Assembly (NCBI GenBank): GCA_017979445.1
Contig: CM030718.1
Span: 18,285,021-18,349,020, forward strand
Length of the DNA: 64,000 nucleotides
Reading direction: 5' to 3'
Source of the DNA: Akebia trifoliata
Taxonomy: Eukaryota; Streptophyta; Magnoliopsida; Ranunculales; Lardizabalaceae
The position numbers were made by a program, and so were the translations under genes. The notes under the pieces were generated by a model. That model was not told the DNA's origin. It did no database searches and worked only from the letters and a program-made list of their open reading frames with translations. Shown piece by piece: positions 1 to 9,963 of the stretch (positions are counted from its first letter, which is position 1; each line of letters opens with the position of its first letter).

Positions 1-500
1 TTTGAGCACCTTCAGGTCTTAGCTTCTTTCTTTCTTTCTGTTCTTCCCTCACTTCTGGCTTGACTAGCCGTTTTTGTTCCTGCTGAGATATCTTCTCTAC
101 TATCTAAAGGATGGATGCAGTCGTTGGAGTAGCGTTTAACTTGTTTTCTTCCAGTTTCGCATACTTCTCCGCCTTTAGCAAGAGATCCCTCATGTTCTCT
201 GGATTTCTCTTTACTAAAGAATTGTATAATTTCAGATTGTTGGGAATCCCTTTTTGATAAACGATAATTGTTGTACGATCATCGTAGTTATCTATCTGAA
301 GAAGCTCCGTCTTGAATTAGTGAGTGTATTCTCTTATGATCTCTCCGATTTTCTTCTTGAGGTTAAATAAGGAATCTGTTCCCTTTTGTTGTCGCTAGTT
401 TCCCATGAATTGTGCCTCGAAGCTTATGCAAAGACCAAAGAAATTGTCGATCAACCTAGGAACAAGTCCGTGGAACCATGTCAAAGTTGCTTTGTGCAAG
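1..500 (-). pseudogene. Ty3 (Tat-like) gag fragment, left copy
   Basis: Read on the minus strand this encodes a retrotransposon gag capsid-like segment: a stretch resembling TLTWFHGLVPRLIDNF, then FEAQF, then KKIGEIIREYTH. This is the usual plant Ty3 order (loss-of-fold linker, AQF motif, ESLREY-like motif). In-frame stops interrupt it (after FMGN and after EYTH), so it is not functional. The rest of the element would lie left of the window. The same fragment at 19945-20490 is continuous with protease, RT and RNase H sequence further left there, which supports the identification. Confidence 0.7.
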
Positions 501-654
501 TTGGAGAGAAATACTTGACATAGGAAAGCATCTTTTCTATTGAATAATTCTTATTTTATTAGTTTTACAGATTTCTTGTCCTTTTTAGTCTTTTCACTTA
601 TTAGACCATGTAGTCATCTTAAGGCCTAATTATGGCTTAGTAATGAAAGACTTT

Positions 655-668
655 TTGGAATCAAAGCC
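655..668 (+). other. Possible copia primer binding site, left copy
   Basis: The bases ttggaatcaaagcc resemble the plant initiator tRNA-Met primer site TGGTATCAGAGCC with two changes. The same site occurs at 20621-20634, directly after a stretch ending ttcaact that could be an LTR end. It lies upstream of the copia gag that begins near 1584, as expected. No complete LTR can be delimited, because the sequence to the left turns into Ty3 gag. Confidence 0.3.
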
Positions 669-934
669 TACCTCCATATCCTCTCCTTTCTTCTTGCTAC
701 AACCCCATCGCACAACCCCTCTCTTAAATCCACCTCACAACCTCTCGGTCTAATTTAAATCATCACCCCTACGGGGGATGTTTTACTCCATCCCTACTCA
801 TAACATGCGATAAGGTTATTAAACCTCATTGAAGCTTTATGACAACAATAGGGTTGTTGTTCTTAGACCAACCGATGGCTCTAGAGGCTTACGGCAACAA
901 GTTTTAGGTCGTTTGCCACAGAAACTCGTAGCAG

Positions 935-1490
935 GGCTGCTGTTTTGGAACCTGCGACTATAGCAGGTGCATTGTTTGGAACCCACGATCACAGTAACGC
1001 AAACAATTTGCATCGTTTGGAACCCACGACCTGCTGTTTGCATTGTTTTTGGAACCCCCGAGCTGCTATTTGCATCGTTTTGAAACCCACGACCGGTTGT
1101 TTGCATTGTATGGATTCTACAACCACAGTAGGACTCTTGTTTGGTACCTGCGACTACCACAGGTGTGGTATTTAGCGACTGCGATCACCACGAGGGTGGT
1201 ATTTAGAGGTTGCGACCATCATAGGGTTGCTGTTTGGTATCTACGACTATCTGCGACTACCACTGGTGTGGTATTTAGAGACTGCGATGACCACAGGGGT
1301 GGTATTTTGAAAGCTGCGATCAGCATAGAGGCTGTTTGAAGCCTGGTTTCACAGCACAAGGGCTGTTTGCGATCCCAACACAGGTTTGCTTGAAGGCTGC
1401 AACAACATAGGGGCTGTTTGAAGACTGTATTCACCACACAAGGGCTGTTTGGAGCCTGTATTCATAGCAAGGGTGCTGGTTGACGGTTAT
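935..1490. repeat. Degenerate ~31-bp minisatellite in the copia leader, left copy
   Basis: Head-to-tail degenerate units of about 30-32 bases, each built around a core such as ggaacccacgacctgc followed by tgtttgcatcgttt. Further right the unit shifts to ggtatttagagactgcgat with caccacaggggt. The array sits between the possible copia primer site and the copia gag start. Compared with the right copy, the first sub-array here has three units before the atggattc marker where the right copy has four. No coding function is apparent; short reading frames across it are by-products of the repeat. Confidence 0.75.
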
Positions 1491-1583
1491 GATAGTATTT
1501 GGGGGTTGCAATCTTTTTCTCATTGAGAGTTGTTCCCTCGTCCTCTTTGAACTCTCTTCAAACCAAAGTACGCAGACACTTTA

Positions 1584-2992
1584 ATAGCCTCTGAGACATC
1601 CTCTTCCTTGATCACCAGTAATAGTAATGGCTCAAGTAGTCTTTCTTCTCACAACCGACTTTCCAGGAATTCAAATTACCACCGTGAAATTACATGGCCC
1701 TAATTATCTTCTTTGGGCACGATTGGTTAAAATGTTTATTGGTGGAAAATGAAGATTGGTTACCTCACGGGAGCAGACAAACAACCTGTATAGACCGACC
1801 CTTCTTACTTTTATTGGTTTGCTAATGATTCTATGGTCCGTTATTGGTTGGTTACATTTGTGCAACCACACATTGCTGTTGGGTTTATGTTCTCCTTGAC
1901 AACATAATAGATATGGGATTCCATAAAGAGCATTTACTCACAACGTTAAAACAATGTCCGGATCTTAGCTTAGAACGTGAGATTTCTCGTCTTTCGCAAG
2001 GTGATTCTTTAGTTACTACCTATATATCACATCTACGTGCCCGGTAGGAAGAGTTAACTTTCTATTCCTCGTCCTACGTCTGGAAGGACCCTCTTGATGA
2101 GACATTATATGCGTCGATTCTAGATAAGAATCAAGTTTTTCAGTTTCTAGCCGGTCTACGAGAGGAGTTTGAGTATGCGAGAGTTCATTTATTGGGTATG
2201 GATCACTTTCCATCCCTACAGACTGCGTATTTTTATGTCTTAGTTGATGAAAGTCGTCGCGCAACTGTCTTACCTCATTCTTCAGGAGGCCACTTTGTTA
2301 TGTTTTCTCGCCTACCTTTTCTACAACATCCCAGGGAATCTTTACCTACTCGTCAACGACATAAGTGTGATCATTGTGGAAAGTTGGGTTATGTGAAGGC
2401 TCGTTGTTATGCATTTCATGGTCGTCCTAATTAGCAATATCAACAGTCTTAACGATCTTCAGCTCATGTAGTTTCTCAGTCGACTACTGATTCAACACCT
2501 CCTTTAGCTACTATATCCTCATCGGATTCGGTATCTCTATCACAAGCTGAGCTTGACAAGTTCAGGAAATTCTTCAATCAGATGGAGACTTCATCTCAGC
2601 CGATCTCTACTTTCACTCACTCAGGTACTTTTGCATTTGCACACAATGTTTCCACCACTTCCTTACCTTCAATCATTGATTTTGGTGCCTCCGATAACAT
2701 GACTGGTACGTCCTCCCTATTCAAAACCTATAGTATTTGTTGTGGTCATCGCAAGATTTGCCTGGCTGATGGTTCTTTGTCTTCTATAGTTGGTCAAGGT
2801 CATTTTCCTGTTACATATTCTTTATCCTTAACTAACACATTGTATGTGCCTCAACTCACTACTAATCTTATATATGTTAGTAGCATTACCAAAAATTTGA
2901 ATTGTAGTGTGTTTTTAGACCGGCTGATGTTCCATTGGATCAACAGATCTATTGTCGAGGTTGAACTGGGGAATGAAATATTTTTGAGGTAG
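1584..2992 (+). pseudogene. Ty1/copia gag-protease remnant, left copy
   Basis: Plus-strand relic of a Ty1/copia polyprotein. The N-terminal gag motif (KLHGPNYLLWARLVKMF) lies near 1687-1740 and the central gag (SLEREISRLSQGDS, then FLAGLREEFEYAR) near 1970-2180. The zinc knuckle near 2366-2410 reads CDHCGKLGYVKARC, so the His of CX2CX4HX4C has become Tyr. The protease segment at 2582-2992 has IIDFGASDNMTG where D-S-G is expected, so the catalytic triplet is lost. The initiator ATG seen in the right copy (21569) is ATA here, and there are further stops and a 1-base insertion. Integrase, RT and LTRs are absent downstream; a head-on copia fragment follows. Confidence 0.85.
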
Positions 2993-3113
2993 CTCTTTGA
3001 CCATGATTGTTGCTGCAAATGGAGAATCCTTTAGGTTTTTGATTGCCAACCGGGCAAGTTGCTCAACCAACTTTTCCATTTCCAAGTACTACCAGAACAT
3101 TCAGTTCCTTTTT

Positions 3114-3218
3114 TTTCTTCAACATATTATCTAGTTCATTGCGGTTAATGAACTTGTCATTTCGTTTCTTCAACATATTATCTAGTTCGTTGCAGTTAAT
3201 GAACTTGTCATTTCGTTT
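3114..3218. repeat. Two-copy 51-bp tandem repeat
   Basis: The segment beginning cttcaacatattatctag and ending ttgtcatttcgttt occurs twice head to tail (starts about 3117 and 3168) with two base differences. It lies at the boundary between the plus-strand copia remnant and the opposing minus-strand copia remnant. No function is apparent. Confidence 0.75.
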
Positions 3219-3299
3219 GTTTTCAGACTGTCCTACTACTTGGTGAGTCGTTTTTGACTCCGCCTCTCGATCTTGCTTTGTATTTGGGATTGGAATATT

Positions 3300-4570
3300 G
3301 ATGTTCTCTTGTGGTTAAAAATTCTCTTCTCTTCGTTGCGTATCACGATTTGTAGTATTGACTGCATCTCGAGGGTACCAGAGACTCTTTCCACGAGCAC
3401 CCTTCAGATAGCGAAGGATACGACATATAGCTTCCCAATGAGGCTGTCGAGGGGCATGTGTAAATTAACTGACCACTCCCATAGCATAAGCAATGTTAGG
3501 ATGTGTAATTGTGAGATATATGAGCTAGCCAACCAATCGCCTGTACCACCCAATGTCCTCAGAAACTTCCCTCTATATAGCACCAAGCTTGATAGAAGGA
3601 TCTATAGAAGTATCAATTGGACGAGATCCCATAATGCCCGTCTCAGATAATAAGTCCAACACATGCTAGCGTTGGGCATAGAGTGAGTCCATCCTTGAAA
3701 CATGTAACCTCAATCCCAGGGAAATAACATGAAACTGAGTACCCAAATGAGCCTTCAATTGAGCAATACCAACAGAGTCACATCCAATGACAATAATGTC
3801 ATCTACATACACAATAAATACAAAATTATCAAAGGTGGAACACTGAAAACCCATACTGAAACACCACAAAGCTAAATTTGTCAAACCAAACATGTGGAGA
3901 CTTTTATTCCATATGTCTTTTTCAACCTACACACAAGATATTCTTTCCCTTCAACTACGTAACCTAGGGGTTGATCCATATACAGTTCCTCCTGTAAATC
4001 TCCATGAAGAAATGCATTTTTGTTATCTAGTTGATAAAGTGGCCAGTTAGAACTTACTGCAACAAATTGAAGTATTCTAATAGAGTTTAGGTTTCGTCCA
4101 CTACGAGGAACTCCACGAGTACCATTACTAGTGATTAAAGAAGATGACTCTTTAAGAGAAGGAATTGAGTACGTAAGAGAGGCTCTCTGAAGGAGAGGAT
4201 AGGCACTTGTTGCAGTAGGAAGCCGTTTACCAGCCATAATTTGATCCTTAAAGACATTGTACTCTGATTTAAGACTGGACACCAACAATACAACTTGGAA
4301 CTCTTCTCGTTGGCGTCGCTGAACTTCCAAATCAGTGTTTAAAGGTTAATAAAGCAGTAGTTCTTCCCACATACCTCTTTTATTGCTATAATGTTCATTC
4401 AAGGGTTTATCACCCTGTTTGGTAGTAAACATGTGCTCAAACAACTCAAACACCCTAGTCACATTACGTTCTTGAGAGTACATCTCCGCAAGAAAGCTCC
4501 ATATCTTCTTTGCAGTATCAAGGAGTTGGACATTGGAAGCTATAGACGGTTCAATGTTTAACCAAAAACA
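3300..4570 (-). pseudogene. Ty1/copia gag-RT-RNase H remnant, minus strand
   Basis: A second copia relic facing the first. On the minus strand, gag of the UBN2 type comes first (4582-4256: AKKIWSFLAEMYSQERNVTR, then LVSSLKSEYNVFKDQI). It is followed directly by reverse transcriptase (LDNKNAFLHGDLQEELYM near 4020; catalytic box FIVYVDDIIVIG near 3810) and then a decayed RNase H/connection segment (near 3590-3400). Protease and integrase are missing between gag and RT, so a large internal deletion happened. Frameshifts separate the pieces. It lies inside 2137-5319, the block absent from the right copy of the duplication. Confidence 0.85.
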
Positions 4571-4599
4571 GGTAATAACCAATGAATTTTCACTCCACC

Positions 4600-6541
4600 A
4601 ATCTTCATAGGGCAGAGGAGTTCGATTGGGCAGAGTTTTTGAGGATATGCAACCTTGCTCTGAGATGGAAGGGGACTTTTGATAGGAAGCTTATTAGTTG
4701 GGGTAGTTATAAGAGAGTTTTTCTTCTTGGAGAATAGATTTGAAGCCTCAACAATAAGAGATTTGCTCGAGGTGGTCATCAAAGACAAGTGCGTCTCTAT
4801 CAGGTCCTGGTTTGCAGACGCCAATAGCCTTGACTCAAGCTGGAAAAAATCTGGAACTTGGATCAAAGTTTGGGAGATTTCATTCCACCTTTGGGATGAA
4901 TATGCCTTCAAACTGATTGGTAATCAGTTAGGAGGTTTGAAAGAAATGGATTTCAAAACCAGATGGTGGGAGGACTTTACCTTCGCAAGGTCGCAGGTGG
5001 GATTCCCTATATGGAAGATCTTTAGGAGCTTGTGCATGTATTGTGGAGGTTACAGATTCAGAGTTGGGATAGAAATCGACATAGCAAAACAAGATGAGGA
5101 GTTGTTCATTACTAGTGCAGTCGATACTTTAAAAGTAAGGACGAATATGGAGTTCAGAAATCAGAAGATTGTTAATCGAACAACTCTTCTAATGGAACCA
5201 GATCTGGTTTGGAAGCTCAGAGGGAGAAGGAGAAACCTGGACTTAACATGATAGGGTTGGAGGAATCAAAGCCTATGGAGGCAACTGTACAGAACAAGGT
5301 GGTCATATTTCCAAATTGTAAATCGGAGAAGGGATAGTCTAAAATATGTACATGTGGGGGCAATGTAGTGCAAGGTGTGGACATGAAAAGGCCATGTAGC
5401 AGGGGTATAAGCTGGTTAGGAGACTTGGACAAGTGGCACGAATTTTGAGGTACCGTAAGCTCTTGCAACGGGGAGGAGTGATGGAACATAGCAAAAACGA
5501 TAACTATGTTCAGATCGTAACATGTGGCAACATCTCATCCGTAGATGGGGGGGCTCATATTGACAACCAAGATTAGGGACCCACAAAGGGTGGGAACAAT
5601 TCGTGGATTTTAGTTCAAGAACAAGGTCAACCAACAACGAGTTGGGCTGGAGGCCCATCATTGGGCATAAAACCAGTTGTGAGGATAATAGAAGTAGATA
5701 AACATAAGGAAGGTGAAGGTGATCAGTCCAAGCACCATCTTATTGTGGTAACTAGAATCTGAGACAAACTTTGAGCTGACCTTTAGCACCATCCTGCTAG
5801 ATTGAAAGTTGCGGGACCTCCAAGCAGTAATAATAGAGGGATTGTTAACCCAGGAGCTTTGAAGGTGGGAGACTTTACTCGCCCATACACTCTTCCTCAA
5901 GTCCTTTCCTTGTATCCTCGTGAAAATTCCTACCTTGTTTTCCATAAGGGTTATGTGTTAGCTTCTTTGAAATTTTTTTGGGATGCCTCTCTGTTTGTTC
6001 CTCGTGGCTTTTTTTTTATGTGGACATGTCGATTTCTGCAGTCTCCATCGATTCCTTCCAATCCTATGAGCTTTTCTTAGAGGAGGGAAGTAGGGAGAAC
6101 ATGGAAGATATTAGTCAGTTAGCTCTGGTATCACTGCATTGTACTCAAAAACTAGTAGAGGTGGAAGTTGCTCATCGGATAGAGATGTATAATGATGGAA
6201 ATTGGGTCGGTAAAGACAAGGATGAGTCGTCAATGGCAATGCGTGAGGAAGAGGTAGTTAGGATAGAATTGGAAACTGTGGAATGGTTAGCTAGCGAAGC
6301 CTTAAACTTGGCAGAAGATTTTGGTATAGTCCCAGAGCCAGTGGATAGAGAGTCCTCCTTGATTTTGAGAGTGGTTGTCGAGGACTTGAGGGAGAAAACT
6401 ATTCTAGAGGAGCAACTTAATCGCAACAATAGAGTGTATGAAATTGAGGAGAAATTTGGGTACATAGACTCCGTGAATAATCAGGAAATTTGTAGATATA
6501 GGGTTGGTGAGCATAATGAATTGGTGGTGATCGTCCCCTGA
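4600..6541 (+). pseudogene. LINE ORF1 (DUF4283-type nucleic-acid-binding protein), broken
   Basis: The N-terminal part carries the plant LINE ORF1 domain: a WKGTFDRKLISW-like start near 4655, then SGTWIKVWEISFHLWDEYAF and LIGNQLGGLKEMDFKTRWW at about 4850-4970. This DUF4283-like module is thought to bind the element RNA. The C-terminal part at 6090-6541 is acidic (WVGKDKDESSMAMREEEVVR, then LILRVVVEDLREKTILEEQL) and ends just before ORF2. The frame is broken several times (stops near 4729, 5248, 5574, 5761), so no full ORF1 can be made. No CCHC knuckle was recognised in this copy. Confidence 0.75.
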
Positions 6542-6642
6542 AGATGACAAGGAGATTACTCAGACCAAGAGCTGATAAGGAATTGGTTAAGGTGGAGAAG
6601 AGGTAGGTTGTGGTTTGTTGTTGGATTTTTGTTTGGTTTCCA

Positions 6643-8456
6643 ATGTTGCTTAGAATTTTATCTTGGAACGTGAGAGGGTTGGGTGATAGGAAAAAAATGG
6701 TTGTAGTGAAAGTTTTTATTAGAAGTAAAGATCCCCTCATTGTTACGTTTTAAGAATCAAAATTAGCTAACTGCAATGATAAGATCATTAAGGAAATTTG
6801 GGGGAATAACATCAATTGGATAACCCTCCATACTTTAGGTTCAACTGGTGGGATTCTTATGATGTGGAACAAAGATTGGATCCAAGTTATATATAAGTTA
6901 GTGGGGGCCTTCTCTATTTCTATTTTATGTAAGTGTAGTAACGAAGATTTTCAATAGGTGTTCTTAGGGATTTATGGGCCAACTATTAACAGGGAGAGAA
7001 TGCAATTCTGGGAAGAGCTTGAAGATGTAGCGAGTTACTGGGAGAAACCTTGGGTACTAGTAGGGGACTTTAATGTCATCAGATTCACTCACGAGAAGAA
7101 TAAGGGTTCGAATATCTCAAAGGGCATGAGAAATTTCAATGAGTTTATTGGTAGACATTGCTTAATGGACTTCCCTCTTCTGGGTAGACGATTCACGTGG
7201 TCTAATAACCAAAGTAATGTAAGGATGTCCAGAAGATAGATAGGTTTCTGGTTGACAATGTGTGGGATGATAAGTTTCAAAATGTGATTCGTTCGTTTCG
7301 TCCTAGCCCAGTTTCAGATCACACCCCATCTTTCTAGAGGCAGGGCAACCTAGAAGACACCCTATATCGTTTAGATTTGATAACATGTGGCTAGTTCACC
7401 CCAACTTTTTAGATCTCGTTTGGAATTGGTGGAATGAGTGCCCTTCCATAGGAAATCCAGGTTGTGTGTTTAAGAATAAGCTCAGATACTTAAAAGATAG
7501 GTTGAAAGCGTGGAATAAAGAGGTTTTGGGGAGAATTGATGTGAAAAAAAAAGATCTTGAAAGAGATCGAAACCTTGGATGAAAAGGAGGAAGAAGGGAA
7601 ATTGAATACGATAGAAAGAAGTGAAAGACTAGAGTTTATAGAGGAGATAAGTTGGAAGCAAAAATCGAGGATAAAATGGTTGAAAGAAGGGGATAATAAC
7701 ACCAAATTTTTTCACAAAGTGGTCAACTTCCATAGAAGAAGTAATCATCTTATTAAACTGTTCATCAAAGACATCATGGTGGTTGGAGAAAAGGAAATTA
7801 GGGAAGGGGTGGTGGGCTATCACGAAGATCTTTACAAGGAAAAGGAATCCATAAGACCTCGATTGGATAATTTAAAGTTCAAGTCATGAAATTAGGAGGA
7901 TAGGGCGTGGCTGGAAAGACAAATTGGTGAGGAAGAGGCTAGATCAATTCTTTTTTCGATGAGTGGGGATAAGGCTCTGGGGCCGGATGGATTTACAATG
8001 GAATTCTTCAAATTTTGTTGGGAAATCGTCTCGAATGACTTTATAAAAGTCATCAAAGAGTTATAAGAAAAGAATTGTCTTGACTACAGTCTTAACAACA
8101 CCTTTGTGGCCTTGCTCCCCAAGAAAGTTGGGGCGGATAAGCTAGGAGACTTCAGACCTATTAACTTGGTGAGTTCAATGTACAAGATTATCTCCAAGGT
8201 ACTAACTTTGAGACTGAAAGTGGTTCTTCCTAATCTTATCAATGTTTTAGCAAGGGGCTTCCATTAGGGGAATGCAAATTCTCGATGGAGTGTTGATGGT
8301 CAATGAATGTCTTGATTCAAGGATTAAGGACAAGAAATGGGAGATGATTGGGAAAATAGACTTACAAAAGGCATATGATGATGTGAGTTGGGATTTCTTG
8401 AAATATATGATGAGGAGGATGGGTTTTGGAGCGAAGTGGATCATAAAACGTGTACA
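6643..8456 (+). pseudogene. LINE ORF2 (endonuclease-RT), broken and gap-truncated
   Basis: The endonuclease begins with ILSWNVRGLGDR near 6652. It retains the VGDFNVIRF motif (near 7056) and LLGRRFTWSNNQ (near 7175). The RT portion shows LGPDGFTMEFFKFCWE and SLRLKVVLPNLI-like motifs. Stops occur after VTF (6752), in NEDFQ* (6955) and after MSRR (7237), and the frame changes repeatedly. The catalytic FADD box would lie beyond the gap; the right copy has it. The protein would nick DNA and prime reverse transcription, but this copy cannot encode it. Confidence 0.85.
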
Positions 8457-8556
8457 NNNNNNNNNNNNNNNNNNNNNNNNNNNNNNNNNNNNNNNNNNNN
8501 NNNNNNNNNNNNNNNNNNNNNNNNNNNNNNNNNNNNNNNNNNNNNNNNNNNNNNNN
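8457..8556. other. Assembly gap of exactly 100 N
   Basis: A run of 100 undetermined bases, the conventional placeholder for a gap of unknown size. It interrupts the left LINE copy in the middle of the RT domain. By comparison with the right copy, roughly 1.9 kb of LINE 3' sequence would be expected beyond this point, and it is not present after the gap. Confidence 0.98.
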
Positions 8557-9096
8557 TTTAAATTATTTTTTGCATGTATGAACTTATTCGTTATCATATA
8601 TTTATATTTTATCGAATTGAAATTAGTATTTTAATTGATATTTTTGATGGTAAATTTGATGCACTTTAAATATTGTGTTTGGGAAACAAGTTTAATACAC
8701 TTGTGCAATGAAAATGAATCAACATAACAATGTAAATATTTAATTTATTTATTTTGATAGGTATATTATGAATTTTTTTTAATTTTATATTTTTTGGGGG
8801 TTCATTTTCTAATAGGAATCAATTCTGAATTTTTCAGGTTTTTTAAATGGTTAAAAACCATTGTTTGAATGTTGAACGAGACGACTCGACGAGATGAGAC
8901 GTATCGTCCGAGTCAACTCGGTATCGGAGGTGAACGAGACGAGACCAAATACCGAGTTTAAAAACCATGGTGAGTGCCCTAAGCCCTAATTCGAATTATT
9001 GTGATGGTTTTAGGGTTTTGTTCAAAATTTTGATTTTCTCCTTCACCTTTGTTGTAGTTCATGTTTCGCAAATCGCTTCTTTGAAATTTGCGAACA
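8557..9096. other. Region upstream of the NTF2-like gene; AT-rich with a GA/CG-rich patch
   Basis: The first 280 bases after the gap are AT-rich and contain nothing recognisable. At 8872-8960 there is a CpG-rich stretch of purine-rich motifs (gaacgagacgactcgacgag) flanked by the direct repeats taaaaaccattg and taaaaaccatgg. It looks like a small degenerate repeat or MITE but cannot be classified. The last 130 bases include the likely promoter or 5' leader of the gene starting at 9097. No clear TATA box position can be assigned. Confidence 0.4.
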
Positions 9097-9186
9097 ATGG
9101 CGGCTCCAAATGTCTCTGCAATCTCACTGAGACCTCGTTTCTCTTGTAGATTCATGCAAATCCCCACGTTTCATCGATCCAATAAT
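9097..9186 (+). CDS. Exon 1 of the NTF2-like gene (N-terminal extension)
   Basis: Thirty codons starting MAAPNVSAISLRPRFSC and ending before gtaagt at 9187. Rich in Ser and Arg with no acidic residue, typical of a chloroplast transit peptide. The ATG at 9097 is preferred because it precedes this peptide and the context gaacaATGG is favourable. The earlier ATG at 8967 opens only a short unrelated frame. Phase 0 at its end. Confidence 0.65.
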
Positions 9187-9393
9187 GTAAGTTTCTTTCA
9201 TGTTCTATATGATGTGGATTAATCAATAAGTTAATGATTGATTTTTCGATTTGCCAATTTAATCACTTGGGCCCTTATTTGTATTATTTTTTTCCAAAAT
9301 TTCGAAAAAATTAGCCTAATTTTGTGACAGTTTTTTCATCTATTTTACACTTTATTTGTCCGAGTTTAGGTATTTAACAATATCAATTTTTAG

Positions 9394-9514
9394 GGAAATT
9401 CATCCGATCCGTTTGATCTCATCGGTATGTGCAATTTCTCCTGGGTGACAAGAAGGGTTCCTATACTTCCCAGGTCACTATCTGGTCAATTTGCGGCTAA
9501 AACTGGAGGACTTA
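9394..9514 (+). CDS. Exon 2 of the NTF2-like gene
   Basis: Follows the acceptor tttttag and runs GNSSDPFDLIGMCNFSW to AAKTGGL before the donor gtaagt at 9515. It is 121 nt, so one base is carried over. Exon 3 at 28449 starts with two bases (TA) that complete this codon and put the conserved UVR domain in frame. That phase match supports joining the exons across the 18.9-kb intron. Confidence 0.6.
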
Positions 9515-9530
9515 GTAAGTTTTCTTTCCA

Positions 9531-9623
9531 TTTTTTTTTTTGGGTAAGTTGGACTTGAACCCTTGACCTCAAAGTTGTTTTGCAATGTGTCAAACCAACT
9601 GAGCTACAAGGCTAAGCCAAGTA
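9531..9623 (-). mobile_element. tRNA-derived SINE or tRNA retropseudogene with 13-bp target duplication
   Basis: The minus strand reads like a tRNA head: an A-box-like tagctcagttggttt (complement of 9591-9605), then a B-box-like ggttcaagtcc (complement of 9550-9560), ending in an A tail (the T run at 9531-9541). It is flanked by a perfect direct repeat, ttctttccatttt, at 9522-9534 and 9624-9636, the signature of LINE-mediated target-primed insertion. The body is only about 80 bases, so it may be a minimal SINE head or a polyadenylated tRNA copy. It sits 7 bases after the splice donor of exon 2. Confidence 0.8.
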
Positions 9624-9963
9624 TTCTTTCCATTTTCCTCTCTCTGTTTGAATTTCTTTGGTATATCTTTAGTGCACTTCTCTGCATGATCACACTGAGA
9701 TCATGATCATCACCATATTGTAAGTAATCTAATTCATATTTTCTTGCATGTGTATAAATCAAGGTACTGGATTTTTATTTTTATTTTTTGGTAAGTGTAA
9801 TATTTTGAAGAAAGCAAGGGGAACAAAGTACAAGGAGGCTGAGGAGGTCTCTCAAAGATTTACAAAATAAAGAAAAGCTAAAACATTAACAATTACAATA
9901 GGAGTTCCATCTAAAAATAAAGTCTTCAAAAGTAATCCCTGCAAACTCTAAGTTTTGTTTAGA

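Larger units (their letters stand above)
1..8456. repeat. Left copy of a large duplicated transposon mosaic
   Basis: This block matches 19945-25153 in the same orientation (base 1 aligns with 19945, base 8456 with about 25153). The first 500 bases are almost identical; divergence rises to a few percent further in. The left copy contains 2137-5319, which the right copy lacks. The right copy also lacks about 85 bases (near 7088-7172) and about 25 bases (near 7825-7850), while the left copy lacks about 22 bases near 655. The copy ends exactly at a run of N, so its true right border is unknown. Whether it is a genuine duplication or an assembly duplicate cannot be decided here. Confidence 0.9.
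4590..8456 (+). mobile_element. L1-type LINE, left copy, cut by the assembly gap
   Basis: Plus-strand non-LTR retrotransposon. ORF1 with a DUF4283-type domain lies at about 4600-5250 and the ORF1 C-terminal part up to 6540. ORF2 starts near 6652 with the APE-type endonuclease (ILSWNVRGLGDR), followed by the spacer and the RT N-terminal half (KALGPDGFTMEFF region near 7975, then [15 protein letters not shown] near 8355). Stops and frameshifts occur throughout. The sequence ends in the 100-N gap. In the right copy the same LINE continues to its poly(A) tail, but its 5' 0.7 kb is deleted. Confidence 0.9.

Noticed and set aside
837..1437. Several short open frames on both strands across the minisatellite
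   Set aside because: They are created by the repeat unit itself, differ between the two copies and show no protein family signature.
8872..8970. CRISPR-like or regulatory array from repeated cgag/gacg words
   Set aside because: The window is plant nuclear DNA and the words are irregular; it is better described as a small GA/CG-rich degenerate repeat.
9531..9623. Functional tRNA gene on the minus strand
   Set aside because: A and B boxes are present, but acceptor and anticodon stems do not form well, and the A tail and target duplication mark a retro-insertion.
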